DNA from: Clostridia bacterium
GTDB taxonomy: Bacteria > Bacillota_A > Clostridia > Christensenellales > Aristaeellaceae
NCBI GenBank assembly: GCA_017517815.1
Contig: JAFWYA010000006.1
Coordinates: 7,611-71,610 of the forward strand
Direction: 5' to 3'
DNA: 64,000 bases
The position numbers were made by a program, and so were the translations under genes. The notes below the pieces were generated by a model. It did no database searches. It worked only from the letters and a program-made list of their open reading frames with translations, and had not been told where the DNA came from. Shown here piece by piece: positions 8,835 through 16,987 of this stretch (the first letter of the stretch is position 1; each line of letters opens with the position of its first letter).

Positions 8835-10280
8835 ATGCAGGATACCATTCTCGTTTTCAGCCGTTCGCGCGAGCAGGCTGTTCTGGCGGCGCGCACGCTG
8901 CGCTATCGGGAGGTCTATTGTCTGCCGGTGCCTTTTGACACCCCCGCTGCAGAAGCGATCCGCCCCGGCGTGCGCGGCGCGGTGGTCATTTGCGAACGCG
9001 GCGGCAGTATGGACGGCTTTGATACGGCTTTGCTGGACGGCAGCGTACCGGTGCTGGCACTGGGCGACGCAGCGGTGTTTGTGTGTGAGCACTTCGGCGG
9101 CAGCGCTGAAGAGGCTGTACCCGACCGCGTGGCTGTGACGCTGAGCATGAACGACGACCCTCTGTTTGAAGGCATCGACCCAGGCGAGCGCATGCTGCCC
9201 GCGCCATCATCCCTGAACCTTCCGGAGGTGCTTACCCCCATCGCCACCGCCACCGAACGGGCGATCGGTTTCAAGCACGCGCAGCTGCCGCTGTATGCGC
9301 TGCAGTACCCCATCGAGCGCAACGACCCCGATTCAGCCCAGCTGTTGTTCAACTTTGCCAGCGCCGTGTGCGGCGTGCAGCCGGAGTGGACGGAGGACGC
9401 CAACATCGACCGTGCCATTGAGCACATCCGCGAGTGCGCGCCGGAAGGCCGCGTGCTGTGCGCCGTGTCCGGCGGTGTGGACAGCGCCGTGTGCGCACGG
9501 CTGACCAGCATGGCGGTCGGCAACAGGCTTTTGTGCGTGTTCATCGACACCGGTCTGTTCCGCGAAGGCGAGCCTGAAGCCGTGGCCGAAACTTTCCGCT
9601 CGGAGATCGGTATCGAGGTTGAAATGGTCGACGCGCATGAATCCTTCCTGCGCGCGCTCAGCGGCGTGACCTCGCCCCGCGACAAGGAGCGCATTGCCTC
9701 GCAGCTGATGACGCAGGTTCTGCTCAAACAGTTCACGCACGAGCCGGACATTCAAACGATTGTGATGGGCACCAACCTCAACGACACCCTGTTTGATACC
9801 GGCCGCGCAGCGGATATTACCGCCGGCAGCCGCACCATTCGCGTATGCGAACCCATCCGCAGCCTTTTCAAGGACGAAGTGCGCCGCATTGCCGGCAGGC
9901 TTTCGCTGCCTGCCGTGATCACCGGCCGTCAGCCCTTCCCCTCCAGCGGCCTGGCCCTGCGCGTGATGACCAACGTCACCGCTGAACGGCTGCAGCTTTT
10001 GCGCAAGGCGGATATGCTGCTGCGCACCGAGATCCTCGAAGGCGGGCACGACCGCCGCCTGTGGCAGTTCTACGCCACCCTTTCTGAAAATCCCGATTCG
10101 CCCGACAGCTATGCCGTGTGCCTGCGCGCCACGCAGACGGCGCAGGGCGGCGCAGTGGCAGCCCGTCTGCCTTACGATCTGCTGGAGCGTACGACCGAAA
10201 AGATCCTTGCCGAGGTTCCCGGCGCGGCGCGCGTGGTGTACGACCTCACCCCCAGCGCCCATTACGGCGAGCTGGAATAA
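8835..10280 (+). CDS. GMP-synthase-like protein with degenerate glutaminase and XMP-site motifs
   Basis: A 481-residue protein collinear with GuaA (glutaminase domain about 1-190, ATP pyrophosphatase domain about 200-370, C-terminal dimerisation domain). The PP-loop AVSGGVDSAV is intact, as are FKDEVRRIAG and the C-terminal ARLPYDLLERTTEKILAEVPG. However, the glutaminase nucleophile motif (normally GICYGMQ) reads ALGDAAVF and the histidine motif (normally QFHPE) reads QYPIE, so Cys and His are gone. In the synthetase part, the usual SHHNVGGLP loop is missing, GTIYPDV reads GTNLNDT, HPFPGPGL reads QPFPSSGL, and the invariant TIEWE end reads HYGELE. ATP use looks possible, but glutamine hydrolysis and canonical XMP amination do not. 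The start ATG lies 5 nt after CAGGAGG. The gene is 36 nt before an M19 dipeptidase. It is either a pseudoenzyme or a paralogue with a new substrate. Confidence 0.8.
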   Translation: MQDTILVFSRSREQAVLAARTLRYREVYCLPVPFDTPAAEAIRPGVRGAVVICERGGSMDGFDTALLDGSVPVLALGDAAVFVCEHFGGSAEEAVPDRVAVTLSMNDDPLFEGIDPGERMLPAPSSLNLPEVLTPIATATERAIGFKHAQLPLYALQYPIERNDPDSAQLLFNFASAVCGVQPEWTEDANIDRAIEHIRECAPEGRVLCAVSGGVDSAVCARLTSMAVGNRLLCVFIDTGLFREGEPEAVAETFRSEIGIEVEMVDAHESFLRALSGVTSPRDKERIASQLMTQVLLKQFTHEPDIQTIVMGTNLNDTLFDTGRAADITAGSRTIRVCEPIRSLFKDEVRRIAGRLSLPAVITGRQPFPSSGLALRVMTNVTAERLQLLRKADMLLRTEILEGGHDRRLWQFYATLSENPDSPDSYAVCLRATQTAQGGAVAARLPYDLLERTTEKILAEVPGAARVVYDLTPSAHYGELE

Positions 10281-10316
10281 GTCCCATTTCATTCAACGAA
10301 GGGATGTGCACATTTC

Positions 10317-11213
10317 ATGCTGATCTGTGATACCCATGCCGATACCCTCTGCGCCCGCACCAAGCACTGGAACGACGGCGTCTATGACGTGCGCCGCGAA
10401 TGGCTGATGCAGCCCGAGCATACCCGTGTGCAGGCGATGGCCCTGTTCATTCCGCCCAAGGGCATGGAACAGACCCCCACCATCGTTGACGAGCAGCTGG
10501 AAGAACTTCAGCGTATGAAGGCCGAGGGCTTTCACCAGATCCGCACGCTGGATGAGGCGCTGCCCGGCCAGCCCAACATTATGCTCACCATCGAAGGCGG
10601 CGAGGCCTTCGGCGACCGGGTGGAAGGCGTTGACGAGATGGCTGCTCAGGGGGTACGACTGGCGGCCCTTACCTGGAACACGCCCAACGCGCTTGGACAG
10701 CCCGCGCTCGTCGGCAACGACACCGGCATCAAGCCCTTCGGCTGGCAGGCCGTGCGCCGCATGCAGCAGCTGCATATGGCGGTGGATGTATCTCACCTGA
10801 ACGTTCGCGGCTTTTGGGATCTGCTGGAGCACGACGTGCGCCCCATGGCGTCGCACAGCTGCGCATGGGCGCTTTGCCCCAACGAGCGCAACCTCACCGA
10901 TGACCAGCTGCGCGCTCTGTTTGAAACGGACGGCTTTGTGGGCGTGAACTTCTACGCCGGTTTCCTGAGTCCCGAATGCAAGGCGGACATCGACCTGCTC
11001 ATCGACCACATGGCGCACATGTGCGAGCTGGGCGGCGAGCACTGCGTAGGCTTTGGCAGCGACTTTGACGGCATCGACGCCTATCCGGAAGGCCTGCGCA
11101 CCGCCAACGACGTGCCAAGACTGATCGACCGGCTGCTTGAACGCGGCTTTGGTCAGAAGCTCACCGGGCAGATCGCCGGCCTCAACTTCAAGCGCTATCT
11201 GGAAAGTATCTGA
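10317..11213 (+). CDS. Membrane dipeptidase (peptidase family M19)
   Basis: Zinc dipeptidase of the renal-dipeptidase family, which cleaves L-D/L-L dipeptides. The 298-residue protein opens with the metal-binding CDTHADTL (His and Asp ligands). It has IEGGEAFGD carrying the bridging Glu (about residue 85), DVSHLN and MASHSCAWAL carrying further His ligands, and the closing VGFGSDFDGI. All family metal positions appear to be present. There is no signal peptide, so the enzyme is probably cytoplasmic like many bacterial members. It follows the GuaA-like gene by 36 nt and is closed by a strong terminator. The natural substrate cannot be told from sequence. Confidence 0.9.
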   Translation: MLICDTHADTLCARTKHWNDGVYDVRREWLMQPEHTRVQAMALFIPPKGMEQTPTIVDEQLEELQRMKAEGFHQIRTLDEALPGQPNIMLTIEGGEAFGDRVEGVDEMAAQGVRLAALTWNTPNALGQPALVGNDTGIKPFGWQAVRRMQQLHMAVDVSHLNVRGFWDLLEHDVRPMASHSCAWALCPNERNLTDDQLRALFETDGFVGVNFYAGFLSPECKADIDLLIDHMAHMCELGGEHCVGFGSDFDGIDAYPEGLRTANDVPRLIDRLLERGFGQKLTGQIAGLNFKRYLESI

Positions 11214-11220
11214 TACACAA

Positions 11221-11247
11221 AACACGGCCATAAGCGCCGTGTTTTTT
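11221..11247 (+). terminator. Rho-independent terminator after the dipeptidase gene
   Basis: Perfect 8-bp stem AACACGGC/GCCGTGTT (11221-11228 with 11236-11243) followed by a run of T, 7 nt after the stop codon. Confidence 0.85.
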
Positions 11248-11266
11248 CATATAGAAAAGCGTATTC

Positions 11267-11296
11267 TTGACTTCCCTGTGCCCGTACCGCTATAAT
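11267..11296 (+). promoter_or_regulatory. Promoter for the VanW-family gene
   Basis: TTGACT (11267-11272), 18-nt spacer, perfect TATAAT (11291-11296), 55 nt upstream of the start codon and directly after the previous terminator. Confidence 0.8.
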
Positions 11297-11351
11297 GGAA
11301 TATCAGGCTGCCATTTCAGGCAGTCAGACCCAATTAAGGAAGGAAACCGTC

Positions 11352-12662
11352 ATGTTGAAAGCACATCGTTTCTGTTGCCGTGTGGCTTCCATTCTGCTGG
11401 CCGTGCTGCTGCTTGTGGAGCCGCTGGCCGTTTGGGCAGAGGAAACCAATGAAGCACCCGTGACCCACATCGCCAAGTCGACCGTTGCACTGAAGGTGCG
11501 CCGCGCCCCCAGCAAGAGCGCTTCCGGCAGCGACAGCATCCCGCGCGGTTCTTATGTGTACATCGTGGAGTACGGCGACATGTGGTGCCGCGTGCGCACC
11601 GACCGCACTGAGGGCTACATTCTCACCCAGTACCTGACGGATATCATCGCGCAGGGCGATGTGCCCCAGAAGGCTGAAGAGGAAGAAAAGCCTGTCGAGC
11701 CCACCGGCGAGCTGATGCCTGGTTTCACCACCAACGAGAGCAACTTCCGCCAGGGCTATCAGGCGCATGCGCTCAACGTGGCCAACATCTATGCCCAGCC
11801 CAATGTCACTTCGCGCATCGAGGCCACAGTGCCCACCTACAACCAGGTCATCGTGAGCGAAGTTTCCGGCGACTGGGCGCTGGTGTGCTACAAGGGCCGC
11901 CATTATGGCTACATGCTCAACTCGTCCCTGTTCAAGTGGGACCGCATCGATCCCTATGCCGGCGAGATCCCCGGGCTGGACATCTGGCCGTATCTAGCGT
12001 TTGTGAACAAGTCTGTCACGCTGTACGACATAAAGACCAACGAGAAGCTGGTCACCGTCAACCCGGGTTCGGCCATCTGCGTTGGCGAGCCGGATGAATT
12101 TGGCCGCTATCCCCTGCCCTATCACCGCACGACCTCCTACCTGAAGGAGGAGGATATCGCGTGGAAGATCCCCACTGCAAACTGGCAGGATGCCCAGAGC
12201 GGCGACCTGCTCAGCGTGATGACCACCTTCTACCCGGTGGGCGTATCCACCCTGCAGTATCAGGGCCGCTGCTGGAACATCCGTCTGGCCTCCACGCGCA
12301 TCACCGGCAGCATTCTGCAGCCCGGCCAGGATTACAACCAGTACAAGGTGATCGGCCCCTACAAAAAGAGCACCGGCTACAAGGAAGCCCCCATCATGAG
12401 CGACGACGCGCTCACCGGCTTTGGCGGCGGCACCTGCCAGGTGAATACCACCTTCTACATTGCCACCGTGCAGCTGCCCCTGCTGGTCACCCACCGCAAG
12501 GTACACGCCAACGTGGGCATGTACTACGCCCAGCAGGGCTTTGACGCGGCTGTGGGCGGCGGCGACATCAACCTCACCATGGTCAACACCCTGCCCTATG
12601 CTATTCGTTACCAGATGTTCCTAAGCGACGGCGTGCTGACCTGCTGCATTTTCAAAGTGTAA
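11352..12662 (+). CDS. Secreted SH3-domain / VanW-family protein
   Basis: A 436-residue exported protein. A signal peptide (about residues 1-28, core SILLAVLLLVEPLAVWA) is followed by two SH3b-type modules (about 35-100 and 135-200, the latter with LNVANIYAQPNVTSRIEATV), and a C-terminal VanW domain (about 290-436) with the hallmark GFGGGTCQVNTTFYIA. VanW proteins sit in vancomycin-resistance clusters and in many sporeformers, but the biochemical role is not firmly known; SH3b modules usually bind peptidoglycan. The start was chosen 7 nt after AAGGAAGG; an upstream in-frame ATG overlaps the promoter. It has its own promoter and is followed 12 nt later by a GNAT gene. A cell-wall role is likely. 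Confidence 0.88.
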   Translation: MLKAHRFCCRVASILLAVLLLVEPLAVWAEETNEAPVTHIAKSTVALKVRRAPSKSASGSDSIPRGSYVYIVEYGDMWCRVRTDRTEGYILTQYLTDIIAQGDVPQKAEEEEKPVEPTGELMPGFTTNESNFRQGYQAHALNVANIYAQPNVTSRIEATVPTYNQVIVSEVSGDWALVCYKGRHYGYMLNSSLFKWDRIDPYAGEIPGLDIWPYLAFVNKSVTLYDIKTNEKLVTVNPGSAICVGEPDEFGRYPLPYHRTTSYLKEEDIAWKIPTANWQDAQSGDLLSVMTTFYPVGVSTLQYQGRCWNIRLASTRITGSILQPGQDYNQYKVIGPYKKSTGYKEAPIMSDDALTGFGGGTCQVNTTFYIATVQLPLLVTHRKVHANVGMYYAQQGFDAAVGGGDINLTMVNTLPYAIRYQMFLSDGVLTCCIFKV

Positions 12663-12674
12663 AGGAGACGTCAC

Positions 12675-13106
12675 ATGCAGCTCAGACAAATCACCTACGG
12701 AAGTGACGACTATCAGGCCACGCTGGCACTGCGCAACCGGGTGATGCGAATTCCGCTGGGGCTGAATATCTACACAGAGGATTTCAGCTTTGAAAAGAAT
12801 GCGCTGATCATTGGCGCCTTTGAGGCAGAGAAGCTCACCGGCGTGGGCGTTATGACGCACACAGAGGATGTGTACAAGGTGGAATACCTCTGCGTGGATA
12901 CCTCCCTGCAGAGTACAGGCATCGGCGGACGGCTGCTGGATGCGCTGGAGCAGGCAGCCCGCAGCCAGGGCGGCGTGAAAATGTGCATGGACGCACGCTG
13001 CTCGGCACAGGCTTTCTACACCCGGCATGGCTACGCGCCCTGCGGCGAGGTCTTCCTGCTGGACTACGCACCTGTTCCCCACATTGTAATGGAAAAAGTA
13101 CTGTAA
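12675..13106 (+). CDS. GNAT-family N-acetyltransferase
   Basis: A 143-residue protein with the GNAT fold. The acetyl-CoA loop region reads YLCVDTSLQSTGIGGRLLDALEQAA (motif A, about residues 75-98), and the conserved FYTRHGYAPCGEVFLLD end is present. The start MQLRQITYG lies downstream of AAAGGAG. It is 12 nt after the VanW-family gene and shares its transcription unit, which ends in a bidirectional terminator. It resembles ElaA/YjcF-type small acetyltransferases; the substrate is unknown. Confidence 0.88.
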   Translation: MQLRQITYGSDDYQATLALRNRVMRIPLGLNIYTEDFSFEKNALIIGAFEAEKLTGVGVMTHTEDVYKVEYLCVDTSLQSTGIGGRLLDALEQAARSQGGVKMCMDARCSAQAFYTRHGYAPCGEVFLLDYAPVPHIVMEKVL

Positions 13107-13111
13107 CATAC

Positions 13112-13143
13112 AAAAAACCCCGGATCAAACGATCCGGGTTTTC
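13112..13143. terminator. Bidirectional terminator between the GNAT gene and nrdD
   Basis: 8-bp stem CCCGGATC/GATCCGGG (13119-13126 with 13131-13138) flanked by A6 on the left and TTTTC on the right, serving the two converging genes. Confidence 0.8.
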
Positions 13144-13149
13144 TTTGTT

Positions 13150-15477
13150 TTACTTCTGAATGCCGTGCTTCACGCGGTCGTGCTCTTCAGCGCACTTGGC
13201 GTTGTTCCACTTGTTCATGTTGCCCACCAGATAGCCGGTGATGCGGCGGATGCGCTCAAAGGCGTGGCTGCCTTCCGTACGGCCGCACTTGGGGCAGGTA
13301 TCGCCGATGATGCCGTTATAGCCGCACTCGGGGTCGCGGTCAACGGGATGATTGATGCTGCCGTAGCCGATGCCCACGTCATGCATGTGACGAACCACCT
13401 TCTCGAACGCGTCGAGGTTCTTGGTGGGGTCGCCGTCCATCTCGATGTAGGAGATGTGGCCGGCGTTGGTCAGCGCATGATAGGGCGCCTCGATGGACAG
13501 CTTGTCAAACGCGCTGATGGGATAGTACACCGGCACATGGAAGCTGTTGGTGTAGTACTCGCGGTCGGTCACGCCCTCAATGGAGCCGAACTTCTTGCGG
13601 TCGATACGCACGAAGCGGCCGCTGAGGCCCTCGGCAGGGGTGGCCAGGCAGGTGTAGTTCATGCCGGTCTTTTTGCTCATTTCATCGCAGAAATTGCGCA
13701 TGAAGCCGACGATTTCCAGGCCAAGGTTCTGACTGCTGGCATCCTCGCCGTGGTGGGTGCCGCGCAGGGCCTTGAGGGTTTCGGCCAGACCGATGAAGCC
13801 AATGGACAGCGTGCCGTGCTTGAGCACCTCGCGGATGGAGTCGTTCCAGTCCAGCTTCTCAGAGTCGATCCACACGCCTTCGCCCATCAGGAAGGGGAAG
13901 TTGTAGACCTTCTTCTTGGCGACGATCTCAAAGCGCTCGTTGAGCTGCTCCACCACCAGGTTCATGGTGCGCTCCAGCTCCTCAAAGAACCAGCCGATAT
14001 CGCCCTTGGCCTTGATGGCGATGCGGGGCAGGTTGATGGAGGTAAAGCTGAGGTTGCCGCGGCGCGGGCAGATCTGGCGCTCGGGATCGTATACGTTGCC
14101 GATGACGCGGGTGCGGCAGCCCATGTAGGCGATCTCGGTCTCGGGGCAGCCTTCCTTATAATACTGCTTGTTGAAGGGAGCGTCGACGAAGCTGAAGTTG
14201 GGGAACAGCCTCTTGGCGCTGGTGCGGATGGCCAGGCGGTACAGGTCGTAGTTGGGCTCGCCGGGGTTGAAGTTGCAGCCTTCCTTCACGCGGAAGATCT
14301 GGATGGGGAAGATGGGGGTTTCGCCGTTGCCAAGGCCCGCCTCGGTGGCCAGCAGCACATTGCGCATGACCATGCGGCCCTCGGGAGAGGTGTCCATGCC
14401 GTAGTTGATAGAGGAGAAGGGCACCTGCGCGCCGGCGCGGCTGTTCATGGTGTTGAGGTTGTGAATGAGGGCCTCCATGGCCTGATAGGTAGCCTTGTCG
14501 GTCTCCTTCTCGGCATGCTCGCGCACGAAGTCGATCACGCGGGCAGCAGCCTTTTCATCAGCAACCTGCGCCATCAGCTGAGATTTCAGCGCGGCGTCGA
14601 AGGTCTCGTCAGCCGCCAGCTCGGGCTTCAGGCCGGTGGCTTCCTCGATGTCGGCAAGCATCTTCACGGCCACGTCCTGCGCGTCCGCCGTGCCGGCGAT
14701 CAGTTCGAGGGCGCGGGAGAGGTTGTCGCGGAAACGCTTGAAATAGGTCTTCTTTACGCCGGGGGCCATGCCGTAATCGAAGTTGACCACGCTCTGGCCG
14801 CCGTGCTGGTCGTTCTGGTTGGCCTGAATGGCAATGCAGGCCAGCGCGGAATAGCTGTAAATGTCGTTGGGCTCGCGCAGCACGCCGTGACCGGTGGAGA
14901 AGCCGTTGTGGAACAGGTCCAGCAGGTCGATCTGGCAGCAGGTGGTGGTGAGGGTATAGAAGTCCAGGTCGTGGATGTGGATGTCGCCCTCGCGGTGCGC
15001 CTTGGCAAAGCGGGGATCGAGCACGTACATCTCATAGAACTGCTTGGAACCCTCGGAACCAAACTTGAGCATAGCGCCCATGGCGGTATCGCCGTTGATG
15101 TTGGCGTTTTCACGCTTGATATCGCTGTCGATGGCATCCTTGTAGGCGATGTCCTCGAAAGTCTTCATCAGACGGGTGTTCATCTCGCGCACGCGGCTGC
15201 GCTCGGCACGGTAGAGAATGTAGCTCTTGGCGGAACGTACAAAGCCCTTTTCGATCAGAACGCGTTCAACGGTATCCTGAATCTGCTCCACACCGGGCAC
15301 GTCGGGCAGGTTCTCGTCGCGCTCCACCTCGGCAATAACCTGGGCGGTCAGTTCCCTGGCGGTTTCCTGCGTTTTGCGGGTACCGCTGGCCATGAAGCAG
15401 TTTTCGATGGCCTGCTCGATTTTTTCGCGCTCAAAGGGCACGACGCGTCCGTCGCGCTTACGGATAAACTTGATCAT
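13150..15477 (-). CDS. nrdD: Anaerobic ribonucleoside-triphosphate reductase
   Basis: Class III ribonucleotide reductase, a glycyl-radical enzyme that makes dNTPs without oxygen. The 775-residue product starts with an ATP-cone (about residues 1-95, MIKFIRKRDGRVVPFEREKI), which sets activity by ATP/dATP. The large barrel domain contains the substrate region TTCCQIDLLDLFHNGF. The C-terminal zinc site is built from CGYNG and CPKCGR, and the glycyl radical loop is RRITGYLVGN close to the end. The start was chosen at MIKFIRKR, after an AGGGGAG site; the longer open frame upstream covers the promoter. No activase gene nrdG is adjacent, so it must lie elsewhere. Two NrdR-type boxes and a cluster of DnaA-like boxes precede the gene. 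Confidence 0.96.
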   Translation of the reverse strand: MIKFIRKRDGRVVPFEREKIEQAIENCFMASGTRKTQETARELTAQVIAEVERDENLPDVPGVEQIQDTVERVLIEKGFVRSAKSYILYRAERSRVREMNTRLMKTFEDIAYKDAIDSDIKRENANINGDTAMGAMLKFGSEGSKQFYEMYVLDPRFAKAHREGDIHIHDLDFYTLTTTCCQIDLLDLFHNGFSTGHGVLREPNDIYSYSALACIAIQANQNDQHGGQSVVNFDYGMAPGVKKTYFKRFRDNLSRALELIAGTADAQDVAVKMLADIEEATGLKPELAADETFDAALKSQLMAQVADEKAAARVIDFVREHAEKETDKATYQAMEALIHNLNTMNSRAGAQVPFSSINYGMDTSPEGRMVMRNVLLATEAGLGNGETPIFPIQIFRVKEGCNFNPGEPNYDLYRLAIRTSAKRLFPNFSFVDAPFNKQYYKEGCPETEIAYMGCRTRVIGNVYDPERQICPRRGNLSFTSINLPRIAIKAKGDIGWFFEELERTMNLVVEQLNERFEIVAKKKVYNFPFLMGEGVWIDSEKLDWNDSIREVLKHGTLSIGFIGLAETLKALRGTHHGEDASSQNLGLEIVGFMRNFCDEMSKKTGMNYTCLATPAEGLSGRFVRIDRKKFGSIEGVTDREYYTNSFHVPVYYPISAFDKLSIEAPYHALTNAGHISYIEMDGDPTKNLDAFEKVVRHMHDVGIGYGSINHPVDRDPECGYNGIIGDTCPKCGRTEGSHAFERIRRITGYLVGNMNKWNNAKCAEEHDRVKHGIQK

Positions 15478-15517
15478 TTGTGACTCCCCTATCTGTAGTC
15501 GTTGTCTTATCATCAAG

Positions 15518-15533
15518 CCACTATATATTGTGG
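15518..15533. promoter_or_regulatory. NrdR box 1 (promoter-proximal to nrdD coding region)
   Basis: The 16-mer CCACTATATATTGTGG is a near-perfect dyad that matches the NrdR consensus acaCwAtATaTwGtgt in its whole core. It lies about 20 nt downstream of the predicted nrdD transcription start. Confidence 0.75.
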
Positions 15534-15551
15534 TGGCTATTTCAGCAGCTT

Positions 15552-15567
15552 CACCATTATATTGTGT
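15552..15567. promoter_or_regulatory. NrdR box 2 overlapping the nrdD -10 element
   Basis: CACCATTATATTGTGT matches the NrdR consensus at 12 of 16 positions, with the right half perfect. It includes the -10 hexamer of the nrdD promoter. Start-to-start spacing with box 1 is 34 bp, close to the three helical turns usual for paired NrdR boxes. Confidence 0.65.
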
Positions 15568-15584
15568 CCGCGTGCAGAAGTCAA
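15556..15584 (-). promoter_or_regulatory. Promoter of nrdD
   Basis: On the minus strand TTGACT (15579-15584), 17-nt spacer, perfect TATAAT (15556-15561). NrdR bound at the overlapping box would block RNA polymerase directly. Confidence 0.85.
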
Positions 15585-15661
15585 CACTAAATGTGGGTGC
15601 GAAAATTCGACAGCATACAACATAAAGTGCCAAACCCGTGGATTTTGCTGCGTTTGCGGCG

Positions 15662-15900
15662 TTTTCCACATGGTTTTCCACAAAAAAATTTTTTTGAACA
15701 CACATTTTTCATGTAAAAAGACTTTTTGGATACAATTCTGTATTCCTTGTCGCAATTGGCTTTCTGCAGCCTTCAAAGTATTTTCCACCGGTTTTCCACA
15801 CAAAAAGCACATGTTTTCCATGGCTTTTCGTCAGTTTTCCGCACGTTTCCCACATTCGGATTTTCGTTTTCCACATTTTCGGCTGTGGAAAAGTGGAAAA
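15662..15900. promoter_or_regulatory. Cluster of DnaA-box-like 9-mers upstream of nrdD
   Basis: This AT-rich stretch holds five exact copies of TTTTCCACA, which fits the relaxed DnaA consensus TTWTNCACA: 15662-15670, 15674-15682, 15792-15800 and 15867-15875 on the plus strand, and 15884-15892 on the minus strand. Near matches (TTTTCCACC at 15781, TTTTCCATG at 15814, TTTTCCGCA near 15835, and an inverted AGTGGAAAA near 15893) fill the gaps. The last two exact copies form an inverted pair with an 8-nt loop. No gene is encoded here. Possible roles are DnaA-dependent control of nrdD or titration of DnaA. An origin is less likely because dnaA and dnaN are not adjacent. Confidence 0.55.
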
Positions 15901-16019
15901 ACGCATTTTCAGATTTTTCTCATCCATTTCTCACCAAACCATAGCCGCTTCCTCAAGCATCGTCTCCTTCATCGTGCTATACTCATAACCGTCAACAGAA
16001 CAAAGGAGGTTTCCCCCAT

Positions 16020-16337
16020 ATGAATACCAACACCAACAACTCCCGCCGCTGGTTCTCCACCCTGTACCGCACCCGCATCAAGATCCACAAGAACGATACC
16101 CCCATCCTCAACCTGTCGCTGGCCTTTGCCATTCTGGCCGTGCTGAGTGCGCCTTGGCTGGTGGTTGCCGGTTTCATCATTGCGCTGGCGCTGGGCTATC
16201 GTTTCAGCTATCAGAAAAACGCCCCGGAGTTCGACGCTGACCTTGACGAGGTCGTGCGCAGCGCCGCCCGGAACGTGAAAAATGCAGTTGATTCTGCTGC
16301 TGAAAGCAGCAATGAAAACGCTTCTCAGGACGAATGA
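16020..16337 (+). CDS. Small membrane protein (DUF4342-like)
   Basis: A 105-residue protein with a basic N-terminus, a segment RIKIHKNDTPILNLSLAFA, a hydrophobic region at about residues 33-61 (LAFAILAVLSAPWLVVAGFIIALALGY) long enough for one or two helices, and an acidic C-terminal tail. The IKIHKNDTPILNLPL-type strand followed by a hydrophobic hairpin recalls DUF4342 proteins; this is a tentative match. The start follows AAAGGAGG. The 3' end overlaps the converging YgjP-like gene by 13 nt. Function is unknown. Confidence 0.7.
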   Translation: MNTNTNNSRRWFSTLYRTRIKIHKNDTPILNLSLAFAILAVLSAPWLVVAGFIIALALGYRFSYQKNAPEFDADLDEVVRSAARNVKNAVDSAAESSNENASQDE

Positions 16338-16987
16338 CCGTCCAGTAAAGCAGTCACATAGCCCATGCTCTGCATGCGTTTGCGGATCTCATCCGCCTGC
16401 GGCAGCACCGCGCGCACACAGGCATGGAAGGCCGGGGAATGATTGGCATGCAGCAGGTGGCACAATTCGTGCACGATGACGTAGTCGATCATCTCCGGCG
16501 GGCAGTGCATCAGCGCCGCATTCAGGCGCATTTCGCCCCGACTGTTCATGCTGCCCCAGCGCTTCTTCGCATTGCCGAAACTGAGCTTTGCGGGGTTCAG
16601 ACCCGTGCGCTGGCTCCAGTACGCCACGCGCGGCGGCAGATCAGCCTTTGCGCGCTGCATGCGCCACTTCTTCACATGCGCGTACGCATCGCCCGTTTTG
16701 GGCACCAGAAGGGCCTCATTTGCCTCTTTAACGCTGCGCACGTCCGCAAGGCGCAGGGTGATTATGCCGCCTAAAAAGGGCATTTGCGCACCGTCGCACA
16801 GCACAAACGGCGCATGGCTGCCCATCTGCTGCTGTTTTTGGGCAATCCAGTCCTGCTTCTGGCGGATGAATGCCTCAATCTCCCTCAGCGGCATGCGCAT
16901 TGGCGCACGAACGACAAGCGCACCCTCCTGATCCACACAGATCGAGAGGGTGCGCCTTTTGCTGCGTATCAGCCGATAATCAGTCAT
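16325..16987 (-). CDS. YgjP-like (DUF45, SprT-type) zinc metallopeptidase
   Basis: A 220-residue protein of the YgjP/DUF45 family. The zinc site is HELCH followed by the third ligand region NHSPAFHACV (about residues 168-190). The conserved run WGSMNSRGEMRLNAALMHCP precedes it, and the N-terminal strand-rich part reads RRTLSICVDQEGALVVRAP. Family members are believed to be metal-dependent proteases, sometimes found with restriction or repair genes. Its start overlaps the end of the upstream GNAT gene by 8 nt, so the two are translationally coupled. Substrate unknown. Confidence 0.88.
   Translation of the reverse strand: MTDYRLIRSKRRTLSICVDQEGALVVRAPMRMPLREIEAFIRQKQDWIAQKQQQMGSHAPFVLCDGAQMPFLGGIITLRLADVRSVKEANEALLVPKTGDAYAHVKKWRMQRAKADLPPRVAYWSQRTGLNPAKLSFGNAKKRWGSMNSRGEMRLNAALMHCPPEMIDYVIVHELCHLLHANHSPAFHACVRAVLPQADEIRKRMQSMGYVTALLDGHSS

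Noticed and set aside
8835..10280. Annotation as ordinary GMP synthase (guaA)
   Set aside because: Loss of the glutaminase Cys/His and of several XMP-site signatures makes the standard function doubtful, so no gene symbol was given.
13165..15483. A 772-codon plus-strand open frame opposite nrdD
   Set aside because: Shadow of nrdD in high-GC sequence. The minus strand carries the ATP-cone, zinc and glycyl-radical motifs.
15600..15960. Replication origin
   Set aside because: DnaA-like boxes are present, but dnaA, dnaN, rpmH or gidA are not nearby and no clear AT-rich unwinding element with 13-mers was seen. Kept only as a DnaA-box-like cluster.
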